A stretch of DNA of 64,000 nucleotides from assembly GCA_963832445.1 (NCBI GenBank), contig CAWHUM010000007.1:124001-188000 (forward strand). Reading direction: 5' to 3'. The notes under the pieces were generated by a model. That model saw nothing but the letters and a program-made list of their open reading frames with translations, was not told the DNA's origin and ran no database searches. Shown here one piece after another: positions 1-8,397 of the stretch. The stretch comes from AWTP1-13 sp963832445. GTDB taxonomy: Bacteria > Pseudomonadota > Alphaproteobacteria > Rhizobiales > Hyphomicrobiaceae. Numbering within the stretch: the stretch's first letter is position 1; each line of letters starts with the position of its first letter. Made by a program: the position numbers and the translations under genes.

Positions 1-741
1 CACCACCAGGAAGCCCGTCGTGCAGCTCTTTTCCATGCGGAAGAAGCCGCCCAGAACCGGATTGTTGATGTAGATGACGCTGAGGGGCTTGCCCAGCAGC
101 TGCCGGGTGAGATCGGCACGGAAGTAGATGGTGATGCTGTTGGAGAACACGCCGCGGCCGTCGAAGGGGATGTCGAGCAGCTCGCGCACCTTGCTGTGGG
201 CGCCGTCGGCGCCGACCAGATACTTGCCCCTCAGGCGGCGCTGCTTTGCGGTATCGACGTCCTGCACGGTGAGCGTCACGCCGTCGGCGTCCTGATCGAC
301 GCCCACCACTTCGTGCCCTTCGAGCACCTCGGCGCCGGCAGCCTGGGCGCGCCTGCGCAGGATCGGCTCGAGGCCGGGTTGGGAGACAAACAGCCGCCGG
401 CAGGGGCTCAGCGCATCCACGCCCTCGTTGAGGCTGGGGATGATGTCGGCGAGCTTGCGTCCTGCGAGCGAGTCCATGATGACGAGCGCGCCCTCGGGCT
501 CGAACTCCCTGAGCGACTGCTCGCGCACTTCCTGCTCAATACCGGCGTTGCGGAACATCTCGAGCGTGCGCATGTGGAAGAATGCGGCGCGCGGGAGCGG
601 CGAGCCGCCGCGCAGACGCTCCACGGCCAGCGATTGGATGCCGTGCTGGGCCAGGAACATAGCGGTCGACAGCCCGATCAGGCCGCCGCCCGCGATCAAG
701 ACTGGAACCTCCCGGTCGGTCTGCGCGCCGTCCCGATTCAT
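1..741 (-). CDS. FAD-dependent aromatic-ring monooxygenase (partial, cut by window edge)
   Basis: This is the N-terminal 247 codons of a flavoprotein hydroxylase of the UbiH/PheA/MhpA superfamily; the C-terminus lies outside the window. An ADP-binding fold near residues 12-30 carries the dinucleotide motif GGGLIG (residues 18-23). Around residue 175 the motif YLVGADGAHSKVR matches the conserved FAD/NADPH DG motif. Such enzymes hydroxylate phenolic substrates using NAD(P)H and O2 in the cytoplasm. The gene runs on the minus strand, downstream of a substrate-binding protein and a MetE-like gene, so it may belong to a small catabolic operon. The substrate cannot be inferred. The ATG at 741 is the first start before the nucleotide-binding motif. 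Confidence 0.85.
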   Translation of the reverse strand, partial: MNRDGAQTDREVPVLIAGGGLIGLSTAMFLAQHGIQSLAVERLRGGSPLPRAAFFHMRTLEMFRNAGIEQEVREQSLREFEPEGALVIMDSLAGRKLADIIPSLNEGVDALSPCRRLFVSQPGLEPILRRRAQAAGAEVLEGHEVVGVDQDADGVTLTVQDVDTAKQRRLRGKYLVGADGAHSKVRELLDIPFDGRGVFSNSITIYFRADLTRQLLGKPLSVIYINNPVLGGFFRMEKSCTTGFLVV

Positions 742-877
742 GCAGCATACCTCCCATGCCGCTTTTTTGGGCAAGGGTGCTACGCCAGGGCCCGCCGCGT
801 CAACCCTGGCCTGGGTGGGGCCGCGTTTGCTCGGCCTCACCCCCGGTCATCGATGGTGGATGCCGGGGGTGTGGGTG

Positions 878-2095
878 TTAGGCCCAGGCCGGCTTCGGGA
901 ACTGCACCGGTCGCGCGCCAGTCTTCTTTGCCGGGTAGATGCCGACGACCTCGCCGTTCTGCCACTGGCCGACAGCCCACGGATCGGCGTTGAGCTGGTT
1001 CCTGTATTTGATCTCGCCCCAGATGGTCTTGAACGTCCCGTTGGCGATCGCGTCGCGGATCTTGGCGCGGTCGATTTCGCCGACCGTCTCGATCGCCTGC
1101 TGCGTGACCTCCAGGCAGGCATAGACGCTGACCGCCCCGGCTTCCGATTCACGGTTGAACATCGCCTGGTGCGCCTTGTGGTACTCGGCCAGACCCGGCT
1201 CGCTCGGGTTGATGCCGCCAAACAGCAGGATGCCGTCGACCTTGTTGCCGAACTTGGCCTTGAAGCCTGGGAACGGCGTGCCGATCGCCAGGTACATGAT
1301 CTGCGGGTTGAAGCCCACGATCTGGCATTGCTCGGCCAGCATGAAGGTGTCAGGCGGATAGCTGAAGGCGATGAACGCGTCGGGATTGGCGGCCGAGACC
1401 TCGCGGACCAGCGGTTGGAGGTCGGAAGCTCCGAACGGATAGCTCTTGTTCAGAACGATCTCGAGACCCTCTTTCTTGGCCGAGTCCACGAAAGCCGCAT
1501 TGAGCTCGGTGCCGAGCTGCACCCCCGCATAGATCACCGCCACGCGGCCCTTGATCTTGCCCTCCTTCTTGAAGCCGGCGATCATCGCCGACAACGGCTG
1601 GGTCGCCTCGTTCGGTTGCACCAGGTGCCAGAACGCATAAGGGAGCTGCGGCGCCAACTCGTAGAGACGCGCTGCAGCCGATGTCGAGAGGATGACGGGG
1701 TACTGATATTTGTTGATGACCGGCGCCGAGGCCATATTCATGTGGGTGGCGTAGGGGCTCAGGATCATGTCGACCTTGTCCGACTGGATCAGGCGCTCGG
1801 TGAGCTTGAGCAATTCGTCCGGCTTGCCCTGGTCGTCATAGCCCACGAGGTCGATCGGAACCTTTTTGTTGAACTTCTTCAGCAAAATGCCGCCGGCATC
1901 GTTCACGCGCTTCTGCCACAGCTTGTACTGCGACACGGTGGTCGATTCCGCGCCCGGCCCGAGCGGGCCGGACTGCGTGATGGCGTAGCCGAAGCGGATC
2001 TTGTCGGGCGCTCCCGCTTGCGCATAGACCCGCGGCGACAGTGTGGTGGCTCCTATGGCTGCGGCGCCACCCTTCACGAACGTTCTTCGGTCCAT
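878..2095 (-). CDS. Branched-chain amino acid-type ABC transporter substrate-binding protein
   Basis: A periplasmic ligand-binding protein of the LivJ/LivK type (Peripla_BP_6), about 405 residues. The N-terminus MDRRTFVKGGAAAIG is a twin-arginine signal ending near AQA, and the mature protein opens with DKIRFGYAITQSGPLG. I prefer the ATG at 2095 to the longer upstream frame because a strong ribosome-binding site (GAGGAGG) lies just before it and the Tat motif then sits at the very N-terminus. In Rhizobiales this family often binds aromatic acids or amides as well as amino acids. No permease or ATPase of the system is in the window. It lies 70 bp downstream of the MetE-like gene on the same strand. 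Confidence 0.85.
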   Translation of the reverse strand: MDRRTFVKGGAAAIGATTLSPRVYAQAGAPDKIRFGYAITQSGPLGPGAESTTVSQYKLWQKRVNDAGGILLKKFNKKVPIDLVGYDDQGKPDELLKLTERLIQSDKVDMILSPYATHMNMASAPVINKYQYPVILSTSAAARLYELAPQLPYAFWHLVQPNEATQPLSAMIAGFKKEGKIKGRVAVIYAGVQLGTELNAAFVDSAKKEGLEIVLNKSYPFGASDLQPLVREVSAANPDAFIAFSYPPDTFMLAEQCQIVGFNPQIMYLAIGTPFPGFKAKFGNKVDGILLFGGINPSEPGLAEYHKAHQAMFNRESEAGAVSVYACLEVTQQAIETVGEIDRAKIRDAIANGTFKTIWGEIKYRNQLNADPWAVGQWQNGEVVGIYPAKKTGARPVQFPKPAWA

Positions 2096-2165
2096 GTGTT
2101 CCTCCTCGTGGCTTTTGCTTGCTTCCTCGCTAGTGGCACCGGCATTCGCGTCTGCCGGGCTCAAC

Positions 2166-4487
2166 TCAGTTGCGGACGCCGCCCCACACCTCCCGCGCGA
2201 CCTTCACGCATAGTGACAGCTTCTCTATCTGGCCTTCCACCGAGATGACGTTGCCGTCCGCGGTCGACGAAAATCCGCATTGGGGGCTAATGGCCAGCTG
2301 CTCGAGCGGCACGACCTTGGCTGCCTCGTCGATGCGCCGCTTGAGGGCGTCCTTCAACTCGAGCTGCGCATGCTTGGACGTCACCAGGCCGAGCACGACC
2401 TTCTTGCCCTTGGGCAGGAACCGCAGCGGGGCAAAGGTGCCCGAGCGCTCGTCGTCGTACTCCAGGAAGTAGCCGTCGACGTCGATCTCGCCCAAGAGTA
2501 TCTCGGCTACGGGGTCGTAGCCGCCCTCGCTGAGCCACGAGCTTTGGTAGTTGCCGCGGCACAGGTGGATGCAGACGGCCATGTCCGACGGCCGGTTGCG
2601 GATCGCGTCGTTGATGAGGCGCGCCGAGAGGCGGGCCATCTTCTTGGTATCCTCGCCGCTGCGTCCGAACGCGGCGCCGATCTTCTCGTCGCACAGGAAC
2701 GCCAGAAACGTGTCGTCGAGCTGCAGATAGCGGCAGCCCGCCGCGGCGAGATCGGCAACCTCCTGCGCATAGACCCGCGACAGGTCGGTGAAGAACAGGT
2801 CCGGGTCGGGGTAGACCTTGGGATCGATGACCTTCTCGCCGCCCTGCACGATCATCATCGAGGGAGAGGGGATGCAGACCTTGGCGGTCCTGCTGGTCGC
2901 CGAGTGCAGGAACCGGAAGTCGTCGAGCTGGATCGGCTGTGGCCGCGTGAGCCGGGCGTGCACCTTCACCTCCGGGGGCACCCATTCGAGCTCGACGCCG
3001 TCGTCACGGTGCCACTTCAGGGGATTGTGCCCCTCCTCGAACTCCACGCCGCCGATGCGGGTGAGAAAGTCGAGGTGCCAGTAGTCGCGGCGCAACTCGC
3101 CGTCGGTGATGCCCTCCAGGTCGACGCCTTCCTGCAGCATCACCACCTCGCGGATGCAGTCGTCCTCGATCTCGCGCAGCCGCTCCGCCGTGATGTTCTT
3201 GCGCAGGCGCTGCATGCGGGCCTGCTGCAGTCGCGCCGGCCGCAACAAGCTGCCGACATGGTCGGCCCGGAACGGGCCCTTGGCACGCTGCGACACCTTT
3301 TCCTCCTTTGCACGCGGAAGTGCCGTCCGGCCCTGCCCCTGGCGCTGCCACAGCCTGTCGGACGCGAGCTGGGCACCCTGCGCCAGCGCTTCGAGCTTGA
3401 GCCACGCCACCTTGGGGTCGCAGCCCGACCAGCCGACGAAGGTGCCAAAGCCGCAATCGGTGCCGCCGATGACGTTCTCCTTGCCGGCTATGCCCGCGAA
3501 CTTCTCGAGCCGTTGCGCCACCAGCCGCGGATGCTCGACATGGTTGGTCAGCGTATCGATCACCCCGGGGATCAGCACCTTTCCGTCAGGGATATCGATC
3601 TCCTCCCACACTTCCCATTCGTGGGCGTGGCGGGGATTGGCGGCCTCGAAATAGATGGAGCCGGCGTTGGTCTTCAGCACCGGCCCAATGATGTCCTTCA
3701 GCTCGACGTCGTGGTGATGGGGACCGGCATAGTTGCCCCAGCACAAATGCAGCCGCACCTTGTCCGGCGGCAGGCCGCGCGTGGCCTCGTTCATGGCCTC
3801 GATCGCCATCGGCACGTAGTTCTTGATGTCGGCGGCGCCGGTGCTGCCGGTCCAGCAATGCGCGCGCATCGCCAGATCGGGCGCGTCGAGCTGCAGATTG
3901 AAGCCGGCCTCCACGATGGCGCGGTACTCGACGCTCAGCGCCTTGGCCGCAGCTTCGATGTAGGCCTCTGCGGTCGGGTAGTAGAGATTGGGAAAGTTGA
4001 ACAGCATCTGCCCGGGCGTGACCGCGGCGATGAAGGCGTTGTCCGGCGGCAGGCCGCCGAGCGCGGCCTTGAGATTGCGGATGTCGCGCTGGACCGCGTC
4101 CCGGTCGCGCAGCTCGATAGGGCCCTCGACGTTCGGCAGCACCAGGTGGCGTCCGCCCTCGTTCTCGACGAACAGCTTGTTGACGATTTCCGGGAAGTCG
4201 CCGAGGTCGGTGGCCACGAACTGCGCGCGGTTGGCAAAGCCGCTGTAGCGCTGCATCACGTAGTTGCTGAAGCCGACCTTGCTCATCTCGCCGTCGGAGA
4301 CGATGTCGACGCCGGCCTGGCGCTGGCGCCCCACCACGTCGACGACCGCCTGCCTGATGCGAGCCTGCAGCTGCGCCTCGTCGACCGGCTTTTCATCGAG
4401 GAGATCCCACATCATGCGCGTGAGATCGGGCGGGCGCGGCAGGCTGCCGGCGTGGGTGGTCAAGATGCGGTCGTGGCTCCGCGGCAT
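2166..4487 (-). CDS. Tandem cobalamin-independent methionine synthase (MetE C-domain)-like protein
   Basis: A 773-residue frame holding two complete MetE C-terminal/UROD-like barrels. Domain 1 is roughly residues 1-375 (starts TTHAGSLPRP) and domain 2 roughly 400-773 (starts RADHVGSLLRP). Each keeps zinc-ligand signatures: LHLCWGNY and GGTDCGFGTF in the first, CIHLCRGNY and ISPQCGFSST in the second. Single-domain relatives are about 370-380 residues, so this looks like two neighbouring genes joined in frame. The domains differ clearly, so this is not a recent duplication. The linker contains what looks like a former start region (see 3294-3308). Substrate is unknown; relatives are thiol methyltransferases or demethylases often found beside catabolic genes. 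Confidence 0.8.
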   Translation of the reverse strand: MPRSHDRILTTHAGSLPRPPDLTRMMWDLLDEKPVDEAQLQARIRQAVVDVVGRQRQAGVDIVSDGEMSKVGFSNYVMQRYSGFANRAQFVATDLGDFPEIVNKLFVENEGGRHLVLPNVEGPIELRDRDAVQRDIRNLKAALGGLPPDNAFIAAVTPGQMLFNFPNLYYPTAEAYIEAAAKALSVEYRAIVEAGFNLQLDAPDLAMRAHCWTGSTGAADIKNYVPMAIEAMNEATRGLPPDKVRLHLCWGNYAGPHHHDVELKDIIGPVLKTNAGSIYFEAANPRHAHEWEVWEEIDIPDGKVLIPGVIDTLTNHVEHPRLVAQRLEKFAGIAGKENVIGGTDCGFGTFVGWSGCDPKVAWLKLEALAQGAQLASDRLWQRQGQGRTALPRAKEEKVSQRAKGPFRADHVGSLLRPARLQQARMQRLRKNITAERLREIEDDCIREVVMLQEGVDLEGITDGELRRDYWHLDFLTRIGGVEFEEGHNPLKWHRDDGVELEWVPPEVKVHARLTRPQPIQLDDFRFLHSATSRTAKVCIPSPSMMIVQGGEKVIDPKVYPDPDLFFTDLSRVYAQEVADLAAAGCRYLQLDDTFLAFLCDEKIGAAFGRSGEDTKKMARLSARLINDAIRNRPSDMAVCIHLCRGNYQSSWLSEGGYDPVAEILLGEIDVDGYFLEYDDERSGTFAPLRFLPKGKKVVLGLVTSKHAQLELKDALKRRIDEAAKVVPLEQLAISPQCGFSSTADGNVISVEGQIEKLSLCVKVAREVWGGVRN
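3294..3308 (-). promoter_or_regulatory. Internal ribosome-binding site and GTG start inside the MetE-like fusion
   Basis: Read on the minus strand, AAGGAGG is followed after 5 nt by GTG, in frame with domain 2. Initiation here would give a 376-residue protein starting MSQRAKGPFRADHVGSL, the normal length of a stand-alone family member. It suggests that domain 2 can be, or once was, translated independently. Confidence 0.55.
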
Positions 4488-5174
4488 TGCCTCCCCCTCT
4501 TGCGTTGAGCGCAGAGGATTTTCCGAAGCCGTTGTTTCCGCGGGTCGCCTACACTATGCGGTCCTCACGCGGCACGACCCATGCGAGCCTGTTGATGGAA
4601 CCGGCTCCTATCTACAGCCTACTTTTTGGGCACATCGCGAGCAAGAGCAGTTAACGGAGATTGTGGGACCGTTCCCCCGAAGCAAAACCTTGGAAATCCC
4701 GTAGCTGGGTGCGCGCTTCCACACCTGCGCCACCGGATCCTTGCGGTGAGCTGAAGCCCGTCGAACGAAATGTTCGGAACGAGCGCGACCGCTTCATAGC
4801 AATCGAGATGCGGGGGAGACTCCAGCCGCGCCTTGCCGCGGAACCCGACCTCACCACTCAGGATCTCGCGCCCCGATGCAGTGCCCCTGCGCCGCATGAG
4901 TGCCTAGCGGGCACTCCCATACCGTGGACCCCGACTAGCGGAACATCCGCCCCTGAAAAGCGGACTTCGCGTCCGAGCATCGGCGCAGCGCAGCGAACGG
5001 CGTTCTGCTGCTGGTGGCACATGTGAGACCTTTCGAGCGGAGGTCGCACATGTCCGGAATTGAGGGGTAAGTGGACTCGATCGCAGCCGCCATCAGAGTC
5101 GCATTTTGACCCATATTCCCCGTCGGCGTCGCGCACCGATTGCGGAGCAGCATGTTCCGCACCAAGGGACCCGC
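4488..5174. other. 687-bp stretch without a convincing gene
   Basis: Open frames here are short, overlap on both strands, and show no recognisable domain, signal peptide or good ribosome-binding site. The region separates the MetE-like gene (reading left) from the cupin gene (also reading left). It may be decayed coding sequence, but nothing specific was recognised. Confidence 0.5.
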
Positions 5175-5630
5175 TCACTGCTTCTGGGGAATTCGCGTCA
5201 CGCTGGTCGGACCCATGGCGGTAAATTGGACGATAACTTCGCCATCCTTCGCCCAGGCAAAGTGTGGATGCCTCACCGGATGCGCGAAGAACGTCCCTGG
5301 TGGATATGCCGTAAGCTTGGTCTCGTCCCATTGCTCGCCGATCCCGTAGTAGAAGGTGCCGGAGAGGACGACTGCCGTGCGCCATTCGTCGGGACGCCAG
5401 CTCGGCATCACCTTGTAGCCCTGTGGAAACCTCACCCTCATAACAAACACGCCGGGCTTGCCCGGATCACCGTACAGAACCGCAGTTTCCGGGCCGGAAC
5501 CTTTCGGCGGCGCCTTGAACACGATGTCGCCCGGCAACCTGACGACGCTCTCTCCGGCGACTTGCGCTTCGGCTCCAGCCGCTGCTCCAATCGCCAGCAT
5601 GATCAACAGTGTAAGCCTAGTGGTCTGCAT
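5175..5630 (-). CDS. Exported cupin-domain protein
   Basis: A 151-residue protein with a signal peptide (MQTTRLTLLIMLAIGAAAGA, cleaved near AEAQ) and a single small cupin barrel. The stretch from GVFVMRVRFPQGYKVMPSWR through GTFYYGIGEQWDE to FFAHPVRHPHFAW matches the two cupin motifs, though the first lacks the usual histidine pair, so metal binding is uncertain. The start at 5630 is supported by GGAGG six bases upstream; a longer frame upstream has no such support. The gene is divergent from the YHS-domain gene, with about 240 bp between them. Similar proteins in Rhizobiales are annotated as DUF4437/cupin proteins of unknown role. Confidence 0.75.
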   Translation of the reverse strand: MQTTRLTLLIMLAIGAAAGAEAQVAGESVVRLPGDIVFKAPPKGSGPETAVLYGDPGKPGVFVMRVRFPQGYKVMPSWRPDEWRTAVVLSGTFYYGIGEQWDETKLTAYPPGTFFAHPVRHPHFAWAKDGEVIVQFTAMGPTSVTRIPQKQ

Positions 5631-5872
5631 ATTGGGCCTCCATCCGGTTATTGCGCGGCTGTCCGTTCTGTAACGGCCCGAAGCGCTCGGCAGGAGCGCG
5701 GGTCCGTGCGCGCAGCAAGCCAGATCGAACGCCGCGCGTAACGAGAGCAGCCGGAGGAATTGACGAAAGATCCCCGAAATTTGTGGCGCGTTGCCAGAGA
5801 GTTCGGCAATTTGAAGGGAAGCTGCGCGCTCCAGCATTACCGCCAGGGCGCAGTCAGCACTGGAGGAAGCGT

Positions 5873-6325
5873 GTGAGCACAGCTCGCCGCGAGATTTTGA
5901 CGTTGCTGGGGTGGGCCGTCGCGTGCTCGATCGCGTGCCTGCTACCGGGGGCAGTGTCTGCAGAGCCACCAATAGCACTTAGGGGCTACGATCCGGTCGC
6001 CTACTTCACGGTCGGAAAGCCGGTGCGCGGAACGCCGGAGATCGCACATGAATGGGATGAGCAGAGATACCTCTTCTCGACCAAGGAGCATCGCGAGCGC
6101 TTCAAGGCCGAGCCTTTGCGTTATGTGCCGCAGTTCGCACACCTCTGCACGATGGCGCTGACCCGCGGAAAAGTGATTGACGCCAACCCTGAGTATTGGG
6201 TGATCAGCGACGGCAAACTCTACCTCTTCAGCCAGCCCATCGGTCCTGATCTGTTCCGGCAGGCCCCCGCCGACAACGTCGAAAAGGCCGCCCTTCACTA
6301 TCGTGTCCAGACCCAGAAGCGCTGA
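5873..6325 (+). CDS. Exported YHS-domain-like protein
   Basis: A 150-residue protein beginning at a GTG preceded by GGAGGA. The N-terminus STARREILTLLGWAV is followed by a hydrophobic stretch and AVSAEPP, a likely signal peptide. The mature part carries ALRGYDPVAYFTVGKPVRG and YLFSTKEHRERFKAEPLRY, the hallmarks of exported YHS-domain proteins, a family with proposed metal- or haem-related roles that is common in alphaproteobacteria. The longer upstream frame lacks a signal and ribosome-binding site. It is divergent from the cupin gene and convergent with the regulator that ends at 6357. Confidence 0.8.
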   Translation: MSTARREILTLLGWAVACSIACLLPGAVSAEPPIALRGYDPVAYFTVGKPVRGTPEIAHEWDEQRYLFSTKEHRERFKAEPLRYVPQFAHLCTMALTRGKVIDANPEYWVISDGKLYLFSQPIGPDLFRQAPADNVEKAALHYRVQTQKR

Positions 6326-6356
6326 ACACCGGGGTCTGGTCTCAGCAACCGCCGTG

Positions 6357-8138
6357 CTAGGCTCCGGCTTTCGTCAGTCCCTCGCGCAGGTGCTTCAGGT
6401 GTTCTGGATTTCGCAGCTTGGAGCCAATGACATCGACATCGAAAGTCGGGTCGCGCGTGCGCATCTCCCTCACGGCCCGCGCCGCGTCCTCCGATCGACC
6501 GAGCTGGCCGGCGGATGCGGCGAGGATCATGGAGTTGAAGAAGGCACTCTCCGAGTTGCGCAGGTTCAACTGGGCCTGCTCGATCGCCGCATCGTATCGG
6601 CGCTTGAGGTAGTAAGCCAGACTGAGCGCAAAGCGATCGATCGCGTTGAGCTCCGGGTCAATGCGGAGGGCCCGCTCCAGCGACTCCACGGCAGCGTCCG
6701 TCTGACCCAGCCACATCAGAACGTTGCCCCGTCCTGCAAGGCCGTGGGCATCGCTGGGATTGAGCGCGATGGCTCGCTCCATTTCCGCCTGAGCCTGTTC
6801 AAAGCGATTGTAAGCAAGATGGACGCGCCCGAGGATGACCCGAGCACGCACCTCCGAGTCATCCAGGCGTAACGCTGTTGTTGCCGCGCCCTCGGCGCTG
6901 TCCAGAAACGATTGCGGCGTTTCTGCCCACCCCCAGGACACTGCGATGTAGAACGTCTCCGCCAGCGCAGCGTGCGCCGAGGCGTAGTCCGGATCAAGCT
7001 CAATGGCGCGGCGCAGCAGGGCGCGGGCGTCCGCAATACCTGCCCGCGAAGGCCTCTGCAGCGCGGGCCTAGCGCGCAGGACGTGGTCATAAGCCTCGAG
7101 ACTTCCGGTCGGTTTGGCAAACGCGCGACGTTGCTCAGCCTCGGTGATCCGGATCGACAAGGCGCCAGCGATTTCAGTGGTGATCCTATCCTGCAAGGTG
7201 AACACATCCGCCAAAGCTTCGTCGAATTGGGCGGACCACAGCACCCGGCCGTCCGAGGCGACCAGCTGCGCGGCTATGCGCACGCGATCACCGGCTTGTG
7301 TCACACTGCCTTCAACCTGATAGCGCACGCCAAGGCCGAGAGAGATGGCTTCCGGACTTGCAGCTTTGCCTTTGAACGGCAGTACCGCATTCCACGACAT
7401 GACTGTCAGGCCGGAAGACCTTCCGAGACCGGCGATGATGTCCTGTGTAACGCCGTCGGCAAAGTAATCGCGGGCCGAGTCCGAGGCGCGATCGACGAAA
7501 GGCATGACCGCAATCGCGGGCCTTGCACCTTCCACGGTTGACTTGACCGATGGCCCCACGCCGCGACCTGTATGCTGGCTCATGCCGGTATGCATCCACA
7601 TCCAGGCGGCTGCCAACGCCACGACGATAGCAATGCCTGCCCAGGCGCGTCTGTCCGCCAAGAGACCCAGCCGGCGGCCGGGCAAATGGCCGCCAGGCTC
7701 TCCGGCAATGGCCGCAGCGCGGAGTTGCGGTACATCACGACTCTCGTACCGCTGCGCGGTATCGGAGGAGTCGACAATCCGTGCTGAAGAAACGATACCT
7801 TCAAAACGATAACCGCGCTTGGGGACCGTCGTGATGAGGCGCGTGCCCTTTGCACCAAGCGCCCGACGGAGTTCCCCCACGCTCTGCACGATCGTGTCGT
7901 CCGTGACCGTCACGTCCGACCATACAGCCGAGAACAGCTCCTCTTTGGAAACGAGGCGCCCCGCATTCTCGACGAGATGGCACAGCACGGCAAAGGTCTT
8001 GGGCCGCAGCTCAATCTCGCTGCCGTCCGATAGGAGACAACCGCGGTCGAGATCCAGAACGTAGCCGTCGAAAGCCAGCCGCCTTGTCTTGGCCGGCACC
8101 GGCCGAGTGGACCGATCCATGTTGCGCCCGCTCAGCAC
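6357..8138 (-). CDS. Membrane-anchored winged-helix regulator with TolB/FlgO-like and TPR domains (copy 1)
   Basis: A 593-residue CadC/ToxR-type one-component regulator. Residues about 20-115 form an OmpR-like winged helix (ELRPKTFAVLCHLVENAGR, then TTVPKRGYRFEG). A transmembrane helix follows near 160-180 (AGIAIVVALAAAWMWMH). Next comes the region found in adenylate-cyclase-associated TPR proteins (RPAIAVMPFVDRASDSARDY, FADGVTQDIIAGL), then several TPRs to the C-terminus. The architecture implies a DNA-binding head inside the cell and a sensor outside. It is paralogous to the gene at 10323-11930 and is transcribed away from the TIR-FGE gene. The GTG at 8138 and ATG at 8120 are both possible starts; neither has a strong ribosome-binding site. 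Confidence 0.82.
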   Translation of the reverse strand: MLSGRNMDRSTRPVPAKTRRLAFDGYVLDLDRGCLLSDGSEIELRPKTFAVLCHLVENAGRLVSKEELFSAVWSDVTVTDDTIVQSVGELRRALGAKGTRLITTVPKRGYRFEGIVSSARIVDSSDTAQRYESRDVPQLRAAAIAGEPGGHLPGRRLGLLADRRAWAGIAIVVALAAAWMWMHTGMSQHTGRGVGPSVKSTVEGARPAIAVMPFVDRASDSARDYFADGVTQDIIAGLGRSSGLTVMSWNAVLPFKGKAASPEAISLGLGVRYQVEGSVTQAGDRVRIAAQLVASDGRVLWSAQFDEALADVFTLQDRITTEIAGALSIRITEAEQRRAFAKPTGSLEAYDHVLRARPALQRPSRAGIADARALLRRAIELDPDYASAHAALAETFYIAVSWGWAETPQSFLDSAEGAATTALRLDDSEVRARVILGRVHLAYNRFEQAQAEMERAIALNPSDAHGLAGRGNVLMWLGQTDAAVESLERALRIDPELNAIDRFALSLAYYLKRRYDAAIEQAQLNLRNSESAFFNSMILAASAGQLGRSEDAARAVREMRTRDPTFDVDVIGSKLRNPEHLKHLREGLTKAGA

Positions 8139-8397
8139 GCCTCAAGGGCACATCGCTACCAAGCAGCACCCAATAAGGAGCATTCCTTGACGGCAAATCC
8201 TAGCACACGGAAGCGAGTTGGCGGGTCTGATTTGTTGCGGTGCATGAGTCAGGGTGTGACCCGACCCGGTCGAAGTTGCTGCACGCCAACACCTGATGAT
8301 GGATCGACACAATCCCGCACCATTGGCAGCTACATGTAGTGTTGCTCGGGTCTAGCATGGATCAGTGGACGGGAATGGCTGGTGGGGGCTCCTCGGG

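Noticed and set aside
428..4508. Very long open frames on the plus strand (428-2248 and 2280-4508)
   Set aside because: They run antisense to well-supported genes. High GC content opens such shadow frames, and their translations show no domain.
4858..5385. 175-codon minus-strand frame before the cupin gene
   Set aside because: It overlaps the cupin gene in another frame, has no domain and no good start signal.
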